Shown piece by piece: positions 57,806 to 64,000 of a stretch of DNA of 64,000 nucleotides (positions within the stretch are counted from its first letter, which is position 1; each line of letters begins with the position of its first letter). Source of the DNA: Mesorhizobium loti R88b. GTDB lineage: Bacteria > Pseudomonadota > Alphaproteobacteria > Rhizobiales > Rhizobiaceae. The notes below the pieces were generated by a model that was not told where the DNA came from, did not search any database, and saw only the letters and a list, made by a program, of their open reading frames with translations. The stretch lies in the NCBI RefSeq assembly GCF_013170845.1, contig NZ_CP033367.1, forward strand, positions 3,039,001-3,103,000. The letters run 5' to 3'. The position numbers and the translations under genes were made by a program.

Positions 57806-58516
57806 ATATTCGGCCTCGGCTTCGCCGTAACCGCCATTGGCGAGTTCCAGCAACCCGGCGCGGTCGCGAATGACGATCTCGCCACGGCGCGCGCGGATCA
57901 GCGCGCGCCCTTCCAGCAGCTGCAGCGCGACCGTGACGCCGGGCCGCCGCACGCCAAGCATGATGGACAGGAATTCGTGCGTTATGGCGAGGCTTTCGCC
58001 GGGCACCCGGTCGTCGCACATCAGCAGCCAGCGGGCCAGCCGTTCTTCCAGCTTCAGCCTGGCGTTAACGAGGGCGGTGCAGCCGGTCTGGGTCTGAAGC
58101 GCGTTGACGAAGCGCAGCAGGAACAGGCGCAAGGTCGGGCTCGCAGCAAGGGCTGCATTGAAAGGCGCGGCGTCGATGCGGATGGCTTGCCCTTCGAGCT
58201 GCACGTAACAGGCATGGGCGGAGCGGTCGTCGCCCATCACCAGGGGAGTGCCCGTCATGCCCTCGAAGCCGACGAAGCCGACCTCTGCCTCGTGGCCGCT
58301 CGGCGTGCTGGCGACGATCGAACCGATGCCCTGTTCGATGAAGTAGACAGCTTCGATCGGGACATTGGGGATGACCAGCATCATGCGCAACGGCAATTCA
58401 CAGCGCCGCATATGCGGCTCCAGCAAAGCGAGGTCATCCGCGCTCATGTGCAGCAACAGCTGGTTTCGATAGTTCTGGTTTCTGCCGGGATCAGATTGTT
58501 TGTCGGGATTGGTCAT
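57773..58516 (-). CDS. Crp/Fnr-family transcriptional regulator
   Basis: The 247-residue protein has an N-terminal cyclic-nucleotide-binding-like domain (LEPHMRRCELPLRMMLVIPNVPIEAVYFIEQGIGSIVASTPSGHEAEVGFVG) and a C-terminal Crp HTH (RLARWLLMCDDRVPGESLAITHEFLSIMLGVRRPGVTVALQLLEGRALI). No FNR-type cysteine cluster is present. The ATG at 58516 is chosen; the frame opens 10 codons earlier. Its last residues, LIGTIMPG, lie in a tandem repeat. Confidence 0.9.
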   Translation of the reverse strand: MTNPDKQSDPGRNQNYRNQLLLHMSADDLALLEPHMRRCELPLRMMLVIPNVPIEAVYFIEQGIGSIVASTPSGHEAEVGFVGFEGMTGTPLVMGDDRSAHACYVQLEGQAIRIDAAPFNAALAASPTLRLFLLRFVNALQTQTGCTALVNARLKLEERLARWLLMCDDRVPGESLAITHEFLSIMLGVRRPGVTVALQLLEGRALIRARRGEIVIRDRAGLLELANGGYGEAEAEYLRLIGTIMPG

Positions 58517-58826
58517 GGCGCGGCCCCAATGCAGGGCAAGAGCCATTCGAACTCCCAGCCGTCCGCGCCCGTATCAACGTGCCGACGATCAGCTGGATAT
58601 AGGGGTTTTTGACGAAGAAACCTAGGAATACGGTCTGGAATTCGATGCACGGCGTCCCCCACTGCCGTTCGCATACGAAAAGATCGACCTGAGGGTTAGT
58701 GTCGGAAGCGTACCAATTCACAATTGGTACAAAACCGACATATTTCCCGAGGGACGCTGAGAGCAGGCAGGCGTTGCCGGCTAACGATAAAGCTGGTCGT
58801 CCGGGAGCTTGGGCCGGCTTTTGCAT
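58491..58826 (-). CDS. possible small membrane-like protein (doubtful)
   Basis: A frame from an ATG at 58826 encodes 111 residues with a protein-like stretch (YVGFVPIVNWYASDTNPQVDLFVCERQWGTPCIEFQTVFLGFFVKNPYIQLIVGTLI). It lacks a ribosome-binding site, overlaps the start of the Crp gene by 26 bases and crosses the palindrome at 58710-58730. I list it so that it can be checked; it may be chance. Confidence 0.2.
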   Translation of the reverse strand: MQKPAQAPGRPALSLAGNACLLSASLGKYVGFVPIVNWYASDTNPQVDLFVCERQWGTPCIEFQTVFLGFFVKNPYIQLIVGTLIRARTAGSSNGSCPALGPRHDQSRQTI

Positions 58827-58982
58827 GAGGCAAGGCGAGTGTCGGGCTCGTCTCAAAAACCTGTCGTGCGTCCACGACGATGGGAACGAACCGCCGCCCC
58901 GGCGCTTAATTGCAATCACCTGTAAATGCTTGGCGATAGGTGACAGAGAGCATGCTGCTCCCGCCAGCAACCGGAGCCCGCG
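58517..58982. promoter_or_regulatory. gap with a perfect 9-bp palindrome
   Basis: GTACCAATT (58710-58718) and AATTGGTAC (58722-58730) form a perfect dyad around CAC, about 195 bases upstream of the Crp gene and 253 bases upstream of the DUF6894 gene. Apart from the doubtful frame at 58491-58826, no gene is supported in this gap. Confidence 0.5.
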
Positions 58983-59420
58983 ATGCCTCAGTATTATTTC
59001 GATATTCATGACGGCAAGGATTTCTCAGCCGACGAGGTGGGCGTTGACTGCAAGACGCTTGCCGACGTCAGTGACTATGCAGTCACCGTTCTTCCCGACA
59101 TCGCAAGGGACGAGTTGCCAAACGGACCCAATCGGGTTTTTTGGGTCAAGGCTCACATGGGCGATGGCAAGTATCTGTTTCGCGCTTCATTGGTGCTCGC
59201 GACCGCCTGGCTGGTTGAAAGACCAAACGGCGGCATCCACCCTGGCGAAACACTGAAACTCGCGGCACTCAAGCGCCTCAAAGGACAGATTGCCGCCATG
59301 CGGCGCGATTTGGCCGAGGACCAGCTAAGCCACGAATTGCATGAAATCGACGCCTTGCTGGGGGTCACCCAATCCGAAACGGACCGCATGATTGCGAGGT
59401 TGGCACGTTCGCAGCGGTAG
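58983..59420 (+). CDS. DUF6894 family protein
   Basis: The 145-residue protein begins MPQYYFDIHDGKDFSADEVGVDCKTLADVSDYAVTVLPDIARDELP, the conserved start of the rhizobial DUF6894 family, followed by strands (FWVKAHMGDGKYLFRASLVLATAWL) and a helical tail not found in shorter members. Function unknown; relatives are often stress-related. It is alone in its transcription unit. Confidence 0.85.
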   Translation: MPQYYFDIHDGKDFSADEVGVDCKTLADVSDYAVTVLPDIARDELPNGPNRVFWVKAHMGDGKYLFRASLVLATAWLVERPNGGIHPGETLKLAALKRLKGQIAAMRRDLAEDQLSHELHEIDALLGVTQSETDRMIARLARSQR

Positions 59421-59485
59421 CGCTGCCGCTGGATTCTCACGTTTCGGATTTATCCGCCGCTCGTAAAGCTTGACCGACCTTCGTT

Positions 59486-59830
59486 TCAGGCCCGCTCAAC
59501 GCCGCCTTGCGCCGCCTCTTCCTCGAGCTTGACAAGCTTTTCCTTGATCTCCTTCGGGTCGGCATGTTCCAGCCCGACAACATCGTTTCTCGTGTCGGCG
59601 AGAGCGACGATGATCTCGTCGAGCTTGGCGTGGATGGCGGCGGTGTCGCGATAGCCCTGGATCAGGACGACCCCGGTGATGACGATGGCCGCGACCGACA
59701 GCGCGTAGGTAACGGCGTTTGTCAGGCCGAAAGGCACCAAAGCCGTACACACCACCATGGCGATGATCATGACGTAGAAACCCGGCGGACGGGACAGGAA
59801 ATCAGCGGCGACGAAAAGGATCTTGTTCAT
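59486..59830 (-). CDS. low-affinity iron permease family protein
   Basis: The 114-residue protein has two to three hydrophobic helices (PGFYVMIIAMVVCTALVPFGLTNAVTYALSVAAIVITGVVLIQGY) followed by the family segment RDTAAIHAKLDEIIVALADTRNDVVGLEHADPKEIKEKL. Despite the name, bacterial members are not shown to transport iron and may be regulatory. The ATG at 59830 is preferred over an upstream in-frame codon. Confidence 0.75.
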   Translation of the reverse strand: MNKILFVAADFLSRPPGFYVMIIAMVVCTALVPFGLTNAVTYALSVAAIVITGVVLIQGYRDTAAIHAKLDEIIVALADTRNDVVGLEHADPKEIKEKLVKLEEEAAQGGVERA

Positions 59831-59951
59831 GCTGCCCGCAACCCTCCTGGTGTTCACCGGCGATCATGATGCCTGCAAGCTCGTAAAACTGGTTTTGTTC
59901 CAGGAACTTAGGCGACCTCCCGAAGTTGTGCAGAGGAGAAGGAGGCCAGCC

Positions 59952-60164
59952 ATGCCGAAATACCAGATCGACGAGATGGATGGCGATGCGCTTTCGGCTT
60001 CGCATGTCGCCAGCGGCGCCACCGCTCTCGAGGCGCTGCGCAAAATCACCGGCAAGACCATTTCGACGCGCGCCTTGCAGAACCACTGGTTCAGGGTGGT
60101 CGACGAAAGCGAGGGCAGCGTGTTCGAATACAGCGTCGAGCACACGCTCACCGCGCGTCGCTAG
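59952..60164 (+). CDS. small hypothetical protein, 70 aa
   Basis: It begins MPKYQIDEMDGDALSASHVASGATALEALRKITGK and ends with an acidic beta hairpin (FRVVDESEGSVFEYSVEHTL). GGAGAAGGAGG lies before the ATG, which makes the gene convincing. No family is recognised. It overlaps the convergent small gene by 17 bases. Confidence 0.7.
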   Translation: MPKYQIDEMDGDALSASHVASGATALEALRKITGKTISTRALQNHWFRVVDESEGSVFEYSVEHTLTARR

Positions 60165-60363
60165 TCTTGTTCGAGGCCTTTCGGGCGCCAGCCTTGCCCT
60201 TCGGCGCTGGCGTGCGCGGCGACTCGGACGATTGCGACAAAAGCCGCTGTTCGCGCAGCCGCGCGGTCTTGGCTTCACGCGCCTGACGTTCAAGGTCAAT
60301 GATCGTCTGGGACTCGCGGGTGGCGCGTTCAATCCGGTCCTTGTCCTGGGGCAGTCGGGCCAC
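60148..60363 (-). CDS. small coiled-coil hypothetical protein
   Basis: The 71-residue basic protein (ARLPQDKDRIERATRESQTIIDLERQAREAKTARLREQRLL) is one long helix with a Lys/Ser-rich tail (GKAGARKASNKTSDAR). The GTG at 60363 is chosen because AGGAGGAG lies just before it; an ATG at 60393 has no such site. No family is recognised. Confidence 0.65.
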   Translation of the reverse strand: MARLPQDKDRIERATRESQTIIDLERQAREAKTARLREQRLLSQSSESPRTPAPKGKAGARKASNKTSDAR

Positions 60364-60483
60364 GGCATTCTCCTCCTCATGCTTCGGTGGCACTCAAAAT
60401 GCGGGCCGGCGAAAAATGTTCCGGCGGCCAAGTCTCAGTACGAAAACGACATCAAATTTGTCTTTTGCGTGCCAGTTTTTGGC

Positions 60484-60801
60484 TCATTCGTCCCTCCAGA
60501 TGACCCGCTTTTCCCATCTGATTTCGACCAGACGCCTGAACCTGATGGTTACATGTTCCTGCCCCACGGGGTGGAACAGTTCGGCGTTCATCGATTCGTT
60601 GCGCCCGCATTTTTCGCAACGGACTTTCGCCCTGACCTCATCGATGCTCACATTGCCAATGACCTCGCGAAGCTCCTTGGGCTTGTAGAAGCGCTTGATG
60701 TTGCAATGGCCGCAGCGTAGCCGCGCGACCTGCCCGGCGTCATGGGCATGCATCAGGGTCCACGGCATACCCTTGGGCCATTTGTCTGGTTGATCAGGCA
60801 T
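60484..60801 (-). CDS. zinc-ribbon-like hypothetical protein
   Basis: The 105-residue protein has two C-x2-C pairs (CGHC in VARLRCGHCNIKRFYKP and CEKC in VRCEKCGRNESMN) about 33 residues apart, a probable structural zinc site, and a basic C-terminus. It resembles in layout the protein at 63669-63932. Function unknown. Confidence 0.7.
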   Translation of the reverse strand: MPDQPDKWPKGMPWTLMHAHDAGQVARLRCGHCNIKRFYKPKELREVIGNVSIDEVRAKVRCEKCGRNESMNAELFHPVGQEHVTIRFRRLVEIRWEKRVIWRDE

Positions 60802-60925
60802 GACTGAAATGAGGAAAATATTCCTCTCTCGTCAAGGGCCTGTCGGGGCGAAGATCGTCATTTCTTTCGCAACAGGCAACATGGCCACACCGGCCTGACT
60901 GTCGCTGTGGCTATGGTCCGTGCGG

Positions 60926-61525
60926 TCAGCCGCTTTCGGGCCGCACGGTTTCAACCCGAAGCGACCCTGCCGGAAGCGGACGCAACAATTCGCTCTCGGG
61001 CTTGGTCAGGTCGATCCACGCTGCCCAGTCCTCTGGTTGGAGAACCACGACCTGACGGTTGTGATAGGACGCGATGTCAGGCCCGGGCTCCGTCGTCAGC
61101 ATGGTGAAAGTGGGTGGCTTGTTGCCGACGGCTTCACGCCAGAGCCCGGCGATGGCCAGGAACGGAGAACCGTTGAGCGTGAAGCGATGTTTTGCCTTCG
61201 GATATTTCGAGCCGGTGAACTCGAAGAAGCCGGACGCCGGCACGAGACAGCGTTTGCTGTTGGCAAACTGCCGGCCTTCGGAGCGGAAGTTGAAGACAGG
61301 CCCGCCCTTGGGGCCGGCCGGTGGAAACCCGAATGTCATTGAAGCCAGTTCGATAGCGTCGCCGTCGGCGGCGCGGCGCATGATGGGAGCTGGATCGTTG
61401 ATGTGAATGTCGGCGGCCTGGGGCAGGTCGAGTTCGGTCTGGTGGCTGGGTATTCGAAGCGCCAGAGACGCCATCATCCGGCAATATTCGGCCCAGGCTA
61501 CATATTGTTCGTAATCATTGCACAT
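60926..61525 (-). CDS. SRAP family protein (HMCES/YedK-like) for abasic-site crosslinking
   Basis: The 199-residue protein begins MCNDYEQYVAWAEY with the catalytic Cys2 exposed after Met removal. It keeps the conserved FNFRSEGRQF, GFFEF (Glu) and ASYHNRQVVVL (His) segments. SRAP proteins form a thiazolidine crosslink with abasic sites in single-stranded DNA during the DNA damage response. Sequence around the Cys and Glu looks intact. No SOS box is seen upstream. Confidence 0.87.
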   Translation of the reverse strand: MCNDYEQYVAWAEYCRMMASLALRIPSHQTELDLPQAADIHINDPAPIMRRAADGDAIELASMTFGFPPAGPKGGPVFNFRSEGRQFANSKRCLVPASGFFEFTGSKYPKAKHRFTLNGSPFLAIAGLWREAVGNKPPTFTMLTTEPGPDIASYHNRQVVVLQPEDWAAWIDLTKPESELLRPLPAGSLRVETVRPESG

Positions 61526-61608
61526 GTGTCTCAATCCCACTGCAGCGATCGAATTCCAACACCCCTGTCAAGGCGGCCAGGCAAGAAACGCCGTACCAGG
61601 ATAGCAGA

Positions 61609-61980
61609 GTGACTATCCCCATGGAAAACCTCAGCCGCATGGCTCAGCCTGCGTACGAAAACGACACCACATTTGTTGTTGTGCGCCCGCGCAATCGCCC
61701 TAGAAATCAGATGTCACCAGCCACGAAACGGGCGCTGGTGCTTGAGAGTGTCGTGTGCTCCCGCCCTGCCGGGAGATTTGTGGTGGACGATCAACAGGAG
61801 GCGGGCGGCACGGTATCCGCTCACGATTCCCACATTTTGAGAAATGCCTTCAAGACGTCAGTCGCCGAACTGCAGCTGCCGGAAGCGCAATGGGTGGAGC
61901 ATGCCACGGCAATGATGCGCGACCTCACCGGCAGTCTTCACGTCGATGCCGGCTTCATCGATTGGATTATCCGCAAGTGA
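61609..61980 (+). CDS. hypothetical protein, 123 aa
   Basis: The protein (AYENDTTFVVVRPRNRPRNQMSPATKRALVLE... HDSHILRNAFKTSVAELQLPEAQWVEHATAMMRDLTG) has a basic middle and a helical C-terminus. GTG at 61609 has AGGA eight bases upstream; ATG at 61621 is the alternative. It overlaps the next small gene by 4 bases. No family is recognised. Confidence 0.6.
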   Translation: MTIPMENLSRMAQPAYENDTTFVVVRPRNRPRNQMSPATKRALVLESVVCSRPAGRFVVDDQQEAGGTVSAHDSHILRNAFKTSVAELQLPEAQWVEHATAMMRDLTGSLHVDAGFIDWIIRK

Positions 61981-62165
61981 AGAAGCCGCTGGCCGCCAAT
62001 CTGGCTAACGACAGTGCCACACCTGAAGATCACCTTGCCGCGGTGACGTTGGCCATCCATGCGACGTTCGGCGGCCTGGCCGCGCCTGTCGAAATGCTGA
62101 TCGAGGCTTTAAGCTTCGACGCTCCGGCGGACGCAATCACGCCACCCGTCGGCACGGTAGCCTGA
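61977..62165 (+). CDS. small hypothetical protein, 62 aa
   Basis: A GTG overlaps the preceding stop (GTGA), giving VKKPLAANLANDSATPEDHLAAVTLAIHATFGGLAAPVEMLIEALSFDAPADA, an acidic helical protein. The overlap indicates coupled translation with the gene at 61609. Its family is unknown. Confidence 0.5.
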   Translation: MKKPLAANLANDSATPEDHLAAVTLAIHATFGGLAAPVEMLIEALSFDAPADAITPPVGTVA

Positions 62166-62169
62166 CATC

Positions 62170-62415
62170 CTACCCACCCGAACGCCTCGTCTTGCCGGCG
62201 CCCTGTTCGCCACTCAGGAGACCGAAGTCGCCTGAACGAGTGCCGCTGTTGGCATGCAGGAAGCCCTCGGCCGCCAGGCCGCGCCGCAGCAGTTCACGCA
62301 CGGCAGCCGCACGGCTCGGCATGCGCTTGTCGAAACGCCATGTGTCGAGCGCGGCGAATTCCTCTTCGTTCAGCATGACTTGCAGCCGTTCGGGACGTTC
62401 GAGATTGTCGGTCAT
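62170..62415 (-). CDS. ribbon-helix-helix domain protein
   Basis: The 81-residue protein starts at the ATG at 62415 (AAGGAGG close upstream) and has the RHH pattern ERLQVMLNEEEFAALDTWRFDKRMPSRAAAVRELLRRGL at residues 7-45. RHH proteins are small dimeric DNA-binding repressors, often in toxin-antitoxin or phage units. No toxin gene is adjacent. A TAAGTGACTTA palindrome sits 45 bases upstream. Confidence 0.8.
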   Translation of the reverse strand: MTDNLERPERLQVMLNEEEFAALDTWRFDKRMPSRAAAVRELLRRGLAAEGFLHANSGTRSGDFGLLSGEQGAGKTRRSGG

Positions 62416-62459
62416 CATGGCCTCCTTCTCCCGGCAATCCAGCCGGTGAGCCGAATGAG

Positions 62460-62470
62460 TAAGTGACTTA
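62460..62470. promoter_or_regulatory. short palindrome, candidate RHH operator
   Basis: TAAGT-G-ACTTA is a perfect 5+1+5 dyad upstream of the ribbon-helix-helix gene, in a 269-base AT-rich intergenic region (62416-62684) that otherwise shows no gene. Confidence 0.4.
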
Positions 62471-62684
62471 TGTGCCTCACAATCTGCCAATGGCCTATTT
62501 GGTTCCAAGACAGTCAAACACATTTGTTGCACCGCGTACTCACTGTGCTTGGCTTACTTCACTGCCTCAACCTACTAACTAATTGATTTTATTAATGTTT
62601 TGTTGAGATTTGTCTTGCTTTAACGAAGCCGGCGGTGCATGGTGAAAGTGAGGGAAAACCCAGTCCCCAGGACAGGAGTTTGCC

Positions 62685-62978
62685 ATGTACACCTACCCGA
62701 TCGAGCTGCGCGACGACCTGAATTACACGCTGGTCAAGACAATCTACGAGTATGGCATCGTCAATGTTCCGGTATTGGCGGCGCAGCTGACCGGTCGCCA
62801 TGACAATCTGTCCCTAGCGGACGCCGAACGGCTGGTGCTCGGCTTTGCCCAGCTCTACGGCGCACCCATCGTGTTCGACCGCTCGGGATGCGATTGGCGG
62901 CTGAAAGAGCCTGTCGGCCGGGACAATGACGGCCTGCTTCTCGACATCGTCCAGAACGAGTTTGGCCGCGCCGCCTGA
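62685..62978 (+). CDS. hypothetical protein, 97 aa
   Basis: It begins MYTYPIELRDDLNYTLVKTIYEYGIVNVPVLAAQLTG and continues with a helix (LADAERLVLGFAQLYGAPIVFDRSG). A CAGGAG site lies before the ATG. The helical N-terminal part could bind DNA or a partner, but no family is recognised. It is divergent from the RHH gene. Confidence 0.65.
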   Translation: MYTYPIELRDDLNYTLVKTIYEYGIVNVPVLAAQLTGRHDNLSLADAERLVLGFAQLYGAPIVFDRSGCDWRLKEPVGRDNDGLLLDIVQNEFGRAA

Positions 62979-63073
62979 GCCGCGATTGTACGTTTCAGGC
63001 AATTCTCCTTGGCAGCGCCGGCGGAACCATTCCCTGTCGGCTGCCGTTGGGTCAGTTGGAAGGAACATCCAAC

Positions 63074-63247
63074 ATGATTCAAAACGTTGCAATGCCGCCG
63101 AGCCCGGTTCAAGGCTTCACAGTGGTGCAACGCCTCATGGCAGAAACCGGCATTACCGAACCACAGGCTATCGAGCTTGTCGCCTTCCTGGGGCTTAATT
63201 GGTCATCGCTGGTGCGCGAGGCCAAACTCATGAACCCGAGGCACTAG
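63074..63247 (+). CDS. small hypothetical protein, 57 aa
   Basis: It reads MIQNVAMPPSPVQGFTVVQRLMAETGITEPQAIELVAFLGLNWSSLVREAKLM, a helix-turn-helix-like pair of helices. GGAAGGA precedes the ATG at 63074. Its stop TAG lies within the left arm of the palindromic element at 63244. Confidence 0.6.
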   Translation: MIQNVAMPPSPVQGFTVVQRLMAETGITEPQAIELVAFLGLNWSSLVREAKLMNPRH

Positions 63248-63312
63248 AGCTCTTTGTTTTTACGCAATTCCGCACGGAAAACCGTTTCACACTTTTCCTG
63301 GAACTGCTCTAG
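63244..63312. repeat. palindrome-bounded mosaic element joining two gene ends
   Basis: CTAGAGC (63244-63250) and GCTCTAG (63306-63312) bound a 55-base centre with ACGCAATTCCG (63262-63272), also found at 55034-55044. The arms supply the TAG stops of both convergent neighbours. Confidence 0.6.
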
Positions 63313-63500
63313 AGCCGCACGAACTTATCCAGCCCCAAGCGCATCCGCTGGCCTTCCGCAAAGGCCAGAGCGATTGATTCAATCTCGAATGATCGGGTCA
63401 TGGCTTCGTCGCTATCAACCACGCGAACAAACCATTCGCCGCAGGCTTCGACCACTTCGACGCAACGGTTGACCGTGCCGTTCAGCTTGACGTCATCCAT
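63309..63500 (-). CDS. small hypothetical protein, 63 aa
   Basis: It reads MDDVKLNGTVNRCVEVVEACGEWFVRVVDSDEAMTRSFEIESIALAFAEGQRMRLGL, an alpha/beta fragment with one Trp and two cysteines. AAGGA precedes the ATG at 63500. The frame opens further upstream. Function unknown. Confidence 0.6.
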   Translation of the reverse strand: MDDVKLNGTVNRCVEVVEACGEWFVRVVDSDEAMTRSFEIESIALAFAEGQRMRLGLDKFVRL

Positions 63501-63668
63501 CACAGCTTCCTTAGAAAGCGATGGGGACATGTCGATTTTTATACGTTCGCCGAAATCGGTCTTCAATTAAAAAACATACGGTTTTGCGGTTCTCAACCTG
63601 ACAATCCTCATGCAAGAGGTTCCGCGCGCGCAGGAAAAGCACGAGTGGTTCAGTACGGCGCCCGGTCT

Positions 63669-63932
63669 TCAATACCGGGGCCTTTTATCGGAGACCACGA
63701 CCAGCCTTCCTCCGGCATTTTGGCACCGTTTGCAGACGAGCTTCGATGCCAGCCGCCTTTCCGTGTTGAAATCGTAGTGGGTCCCATAGATCTCGATCAG
63801 ACCATCGAGATCCAGCGAGCGCAAATGACCGCAACGCGTATTGCCGCAATAGACACTGAGGCCCATGCCTTGTTCCCGAAGCTCGCCGAGTTTTGCAGGC
63901 GCCGCGACCGGAACGATTATGTCTTGGGGCAT
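63669..63932 (-). CDS. zinc-ribbon-like hypothetical protein
   Basis: The 87-residue protein has four cysteines as C-x4-C and C-x2-C (VYCGNTRCGHLRSL and LVCKRCQNAGG), likely a zinc site with a 30-residue strand-helix insert. An in-frame GTG at 63947 is another possible start. It resembles the protein at 60484-60801 in layout. Nothing can be said about the 68 bases to the window end. Confidence 0.65.
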   Translation of the reverse strand: MPQDIIVPVAAPAKLGELREQGMGLSVYCGNTRCGHLRSLDLDGLIEIYGTHYDFNTERRLASKLVCKRCQNAGGRLVVVSDKRPRY

Positions 63933-64000
63933 GGCTGGGTTCGCCACCGCCGCGAGAACGGGTTTTCGAAACTCGGCCCGGTCAATGTTGCCGATCGCGT

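Noticed and set aside
62170..62978. Toxin-antitoxin pair from the RHH gene and its divergent neighbour
   Set aside because: The neighbour is divergent, not co-transcribed, and shows no toxin motif.
1..64000. CRISPR arrays, tRNA or rRNA genes, insertion sequences
   Set aside because: I saw no regularly spaced repeats of CRISPR form, no cloverleaf or rRNA sequence I could recognise, and no transposase or integrase.

Overview
The window looks like chromosomal DNA of a high-GC alphaproteobacterium of the order Rhizobiales, most likely Mesorhizobium. This is inferred from the gene content (LysR-rich accessory chromosome, DUF982, DUF6894 and GcrA-like proteins, an aqpS-type arsenic operon), a GAAC-N7-GAAC SOS box, a FixK/FNR-type box and rhizobial mosaic palindromes between genes. 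No tRNA, rRNA, CRISPR array, integrase or transposase was recognised, and nothing for nodulation or nitrogen fixation.

Region by region. 1-19663 is an accessory metabolism and regulation zone: LysR regulators next to oxidoreductases, a TSUP exporter, a hexapeptide acetyltransferase, a universal stress protein with an FNR/FixK box, phosphatases, an ECF sigma factor with a SnoaL-like tail, an RsuA/RluB pseudouridine synthase, an ArsR-SRPBCC-hydrolase-VOC unit, and an unusual protein with two alpha/beta-hydrolase cores and a membrane tail. A membrane diguanylate cyclase (19907-21820) precedes an arsenic island (21887-26419): arsR, aqpS, arsC, a second arsR, a flavoprotein with a cysteine-rich tail and an MFS transporter. 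26429-34007 carries single-gene regulator/enzyme pairs and a ribose-type sugar ABC operon interrupted by a large palindromic repeat and ending in an LprI-like gene. 34033-34610 is a frameshifted histidine phosphatase.

34717-40488 resembles a decayed prophage or phage-derived replication/regulation module: S24 repressor, GcrA-like protein, DUF982 proteins, DUF1376 (YdaU-like) protein, DUF6456-like protein, and an SOS-boxed small Zn-ribbon gene. 40554-44582 holds a lipoprotein/membrane pair, an NmrA-like oxidoreductase and an OafA/YrhL-SGNH acyltransferase.

The most unusual signal is at 44742-45231: three tiny paralogous genes for 29-32 residue peptides. They share a 21-residue leader with a Y-x2-P-x-L motif and have different short C-terminal cores, two of them with a C-x4-C pair. 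This is the architecture of RiPP precursors, but no recognisable maturation enzyme lies in the window. 46906-54870 is a polyamine/opine-type ABC operon (ATPase, binding protein, two permeases), divergent from a MocR-type regulator and a D-amino-acid-dehydrogenase-like flavoprotein, followed by a convergent GntR/FCD regulator with strong palindromes. This looks like a catabolic unit for an amino acid or related amine. 55092-63932 is a patchwork of small, mostly uncharacterised rhizobial genes (DUF2867, lipocalin-like, XRE and Crp regulators, DUF6894, iron-permease-like, SRAP peptidase, RHH protein, Zn-ribbon proteins), with several palindromes and a 23-bp tandem repeat.
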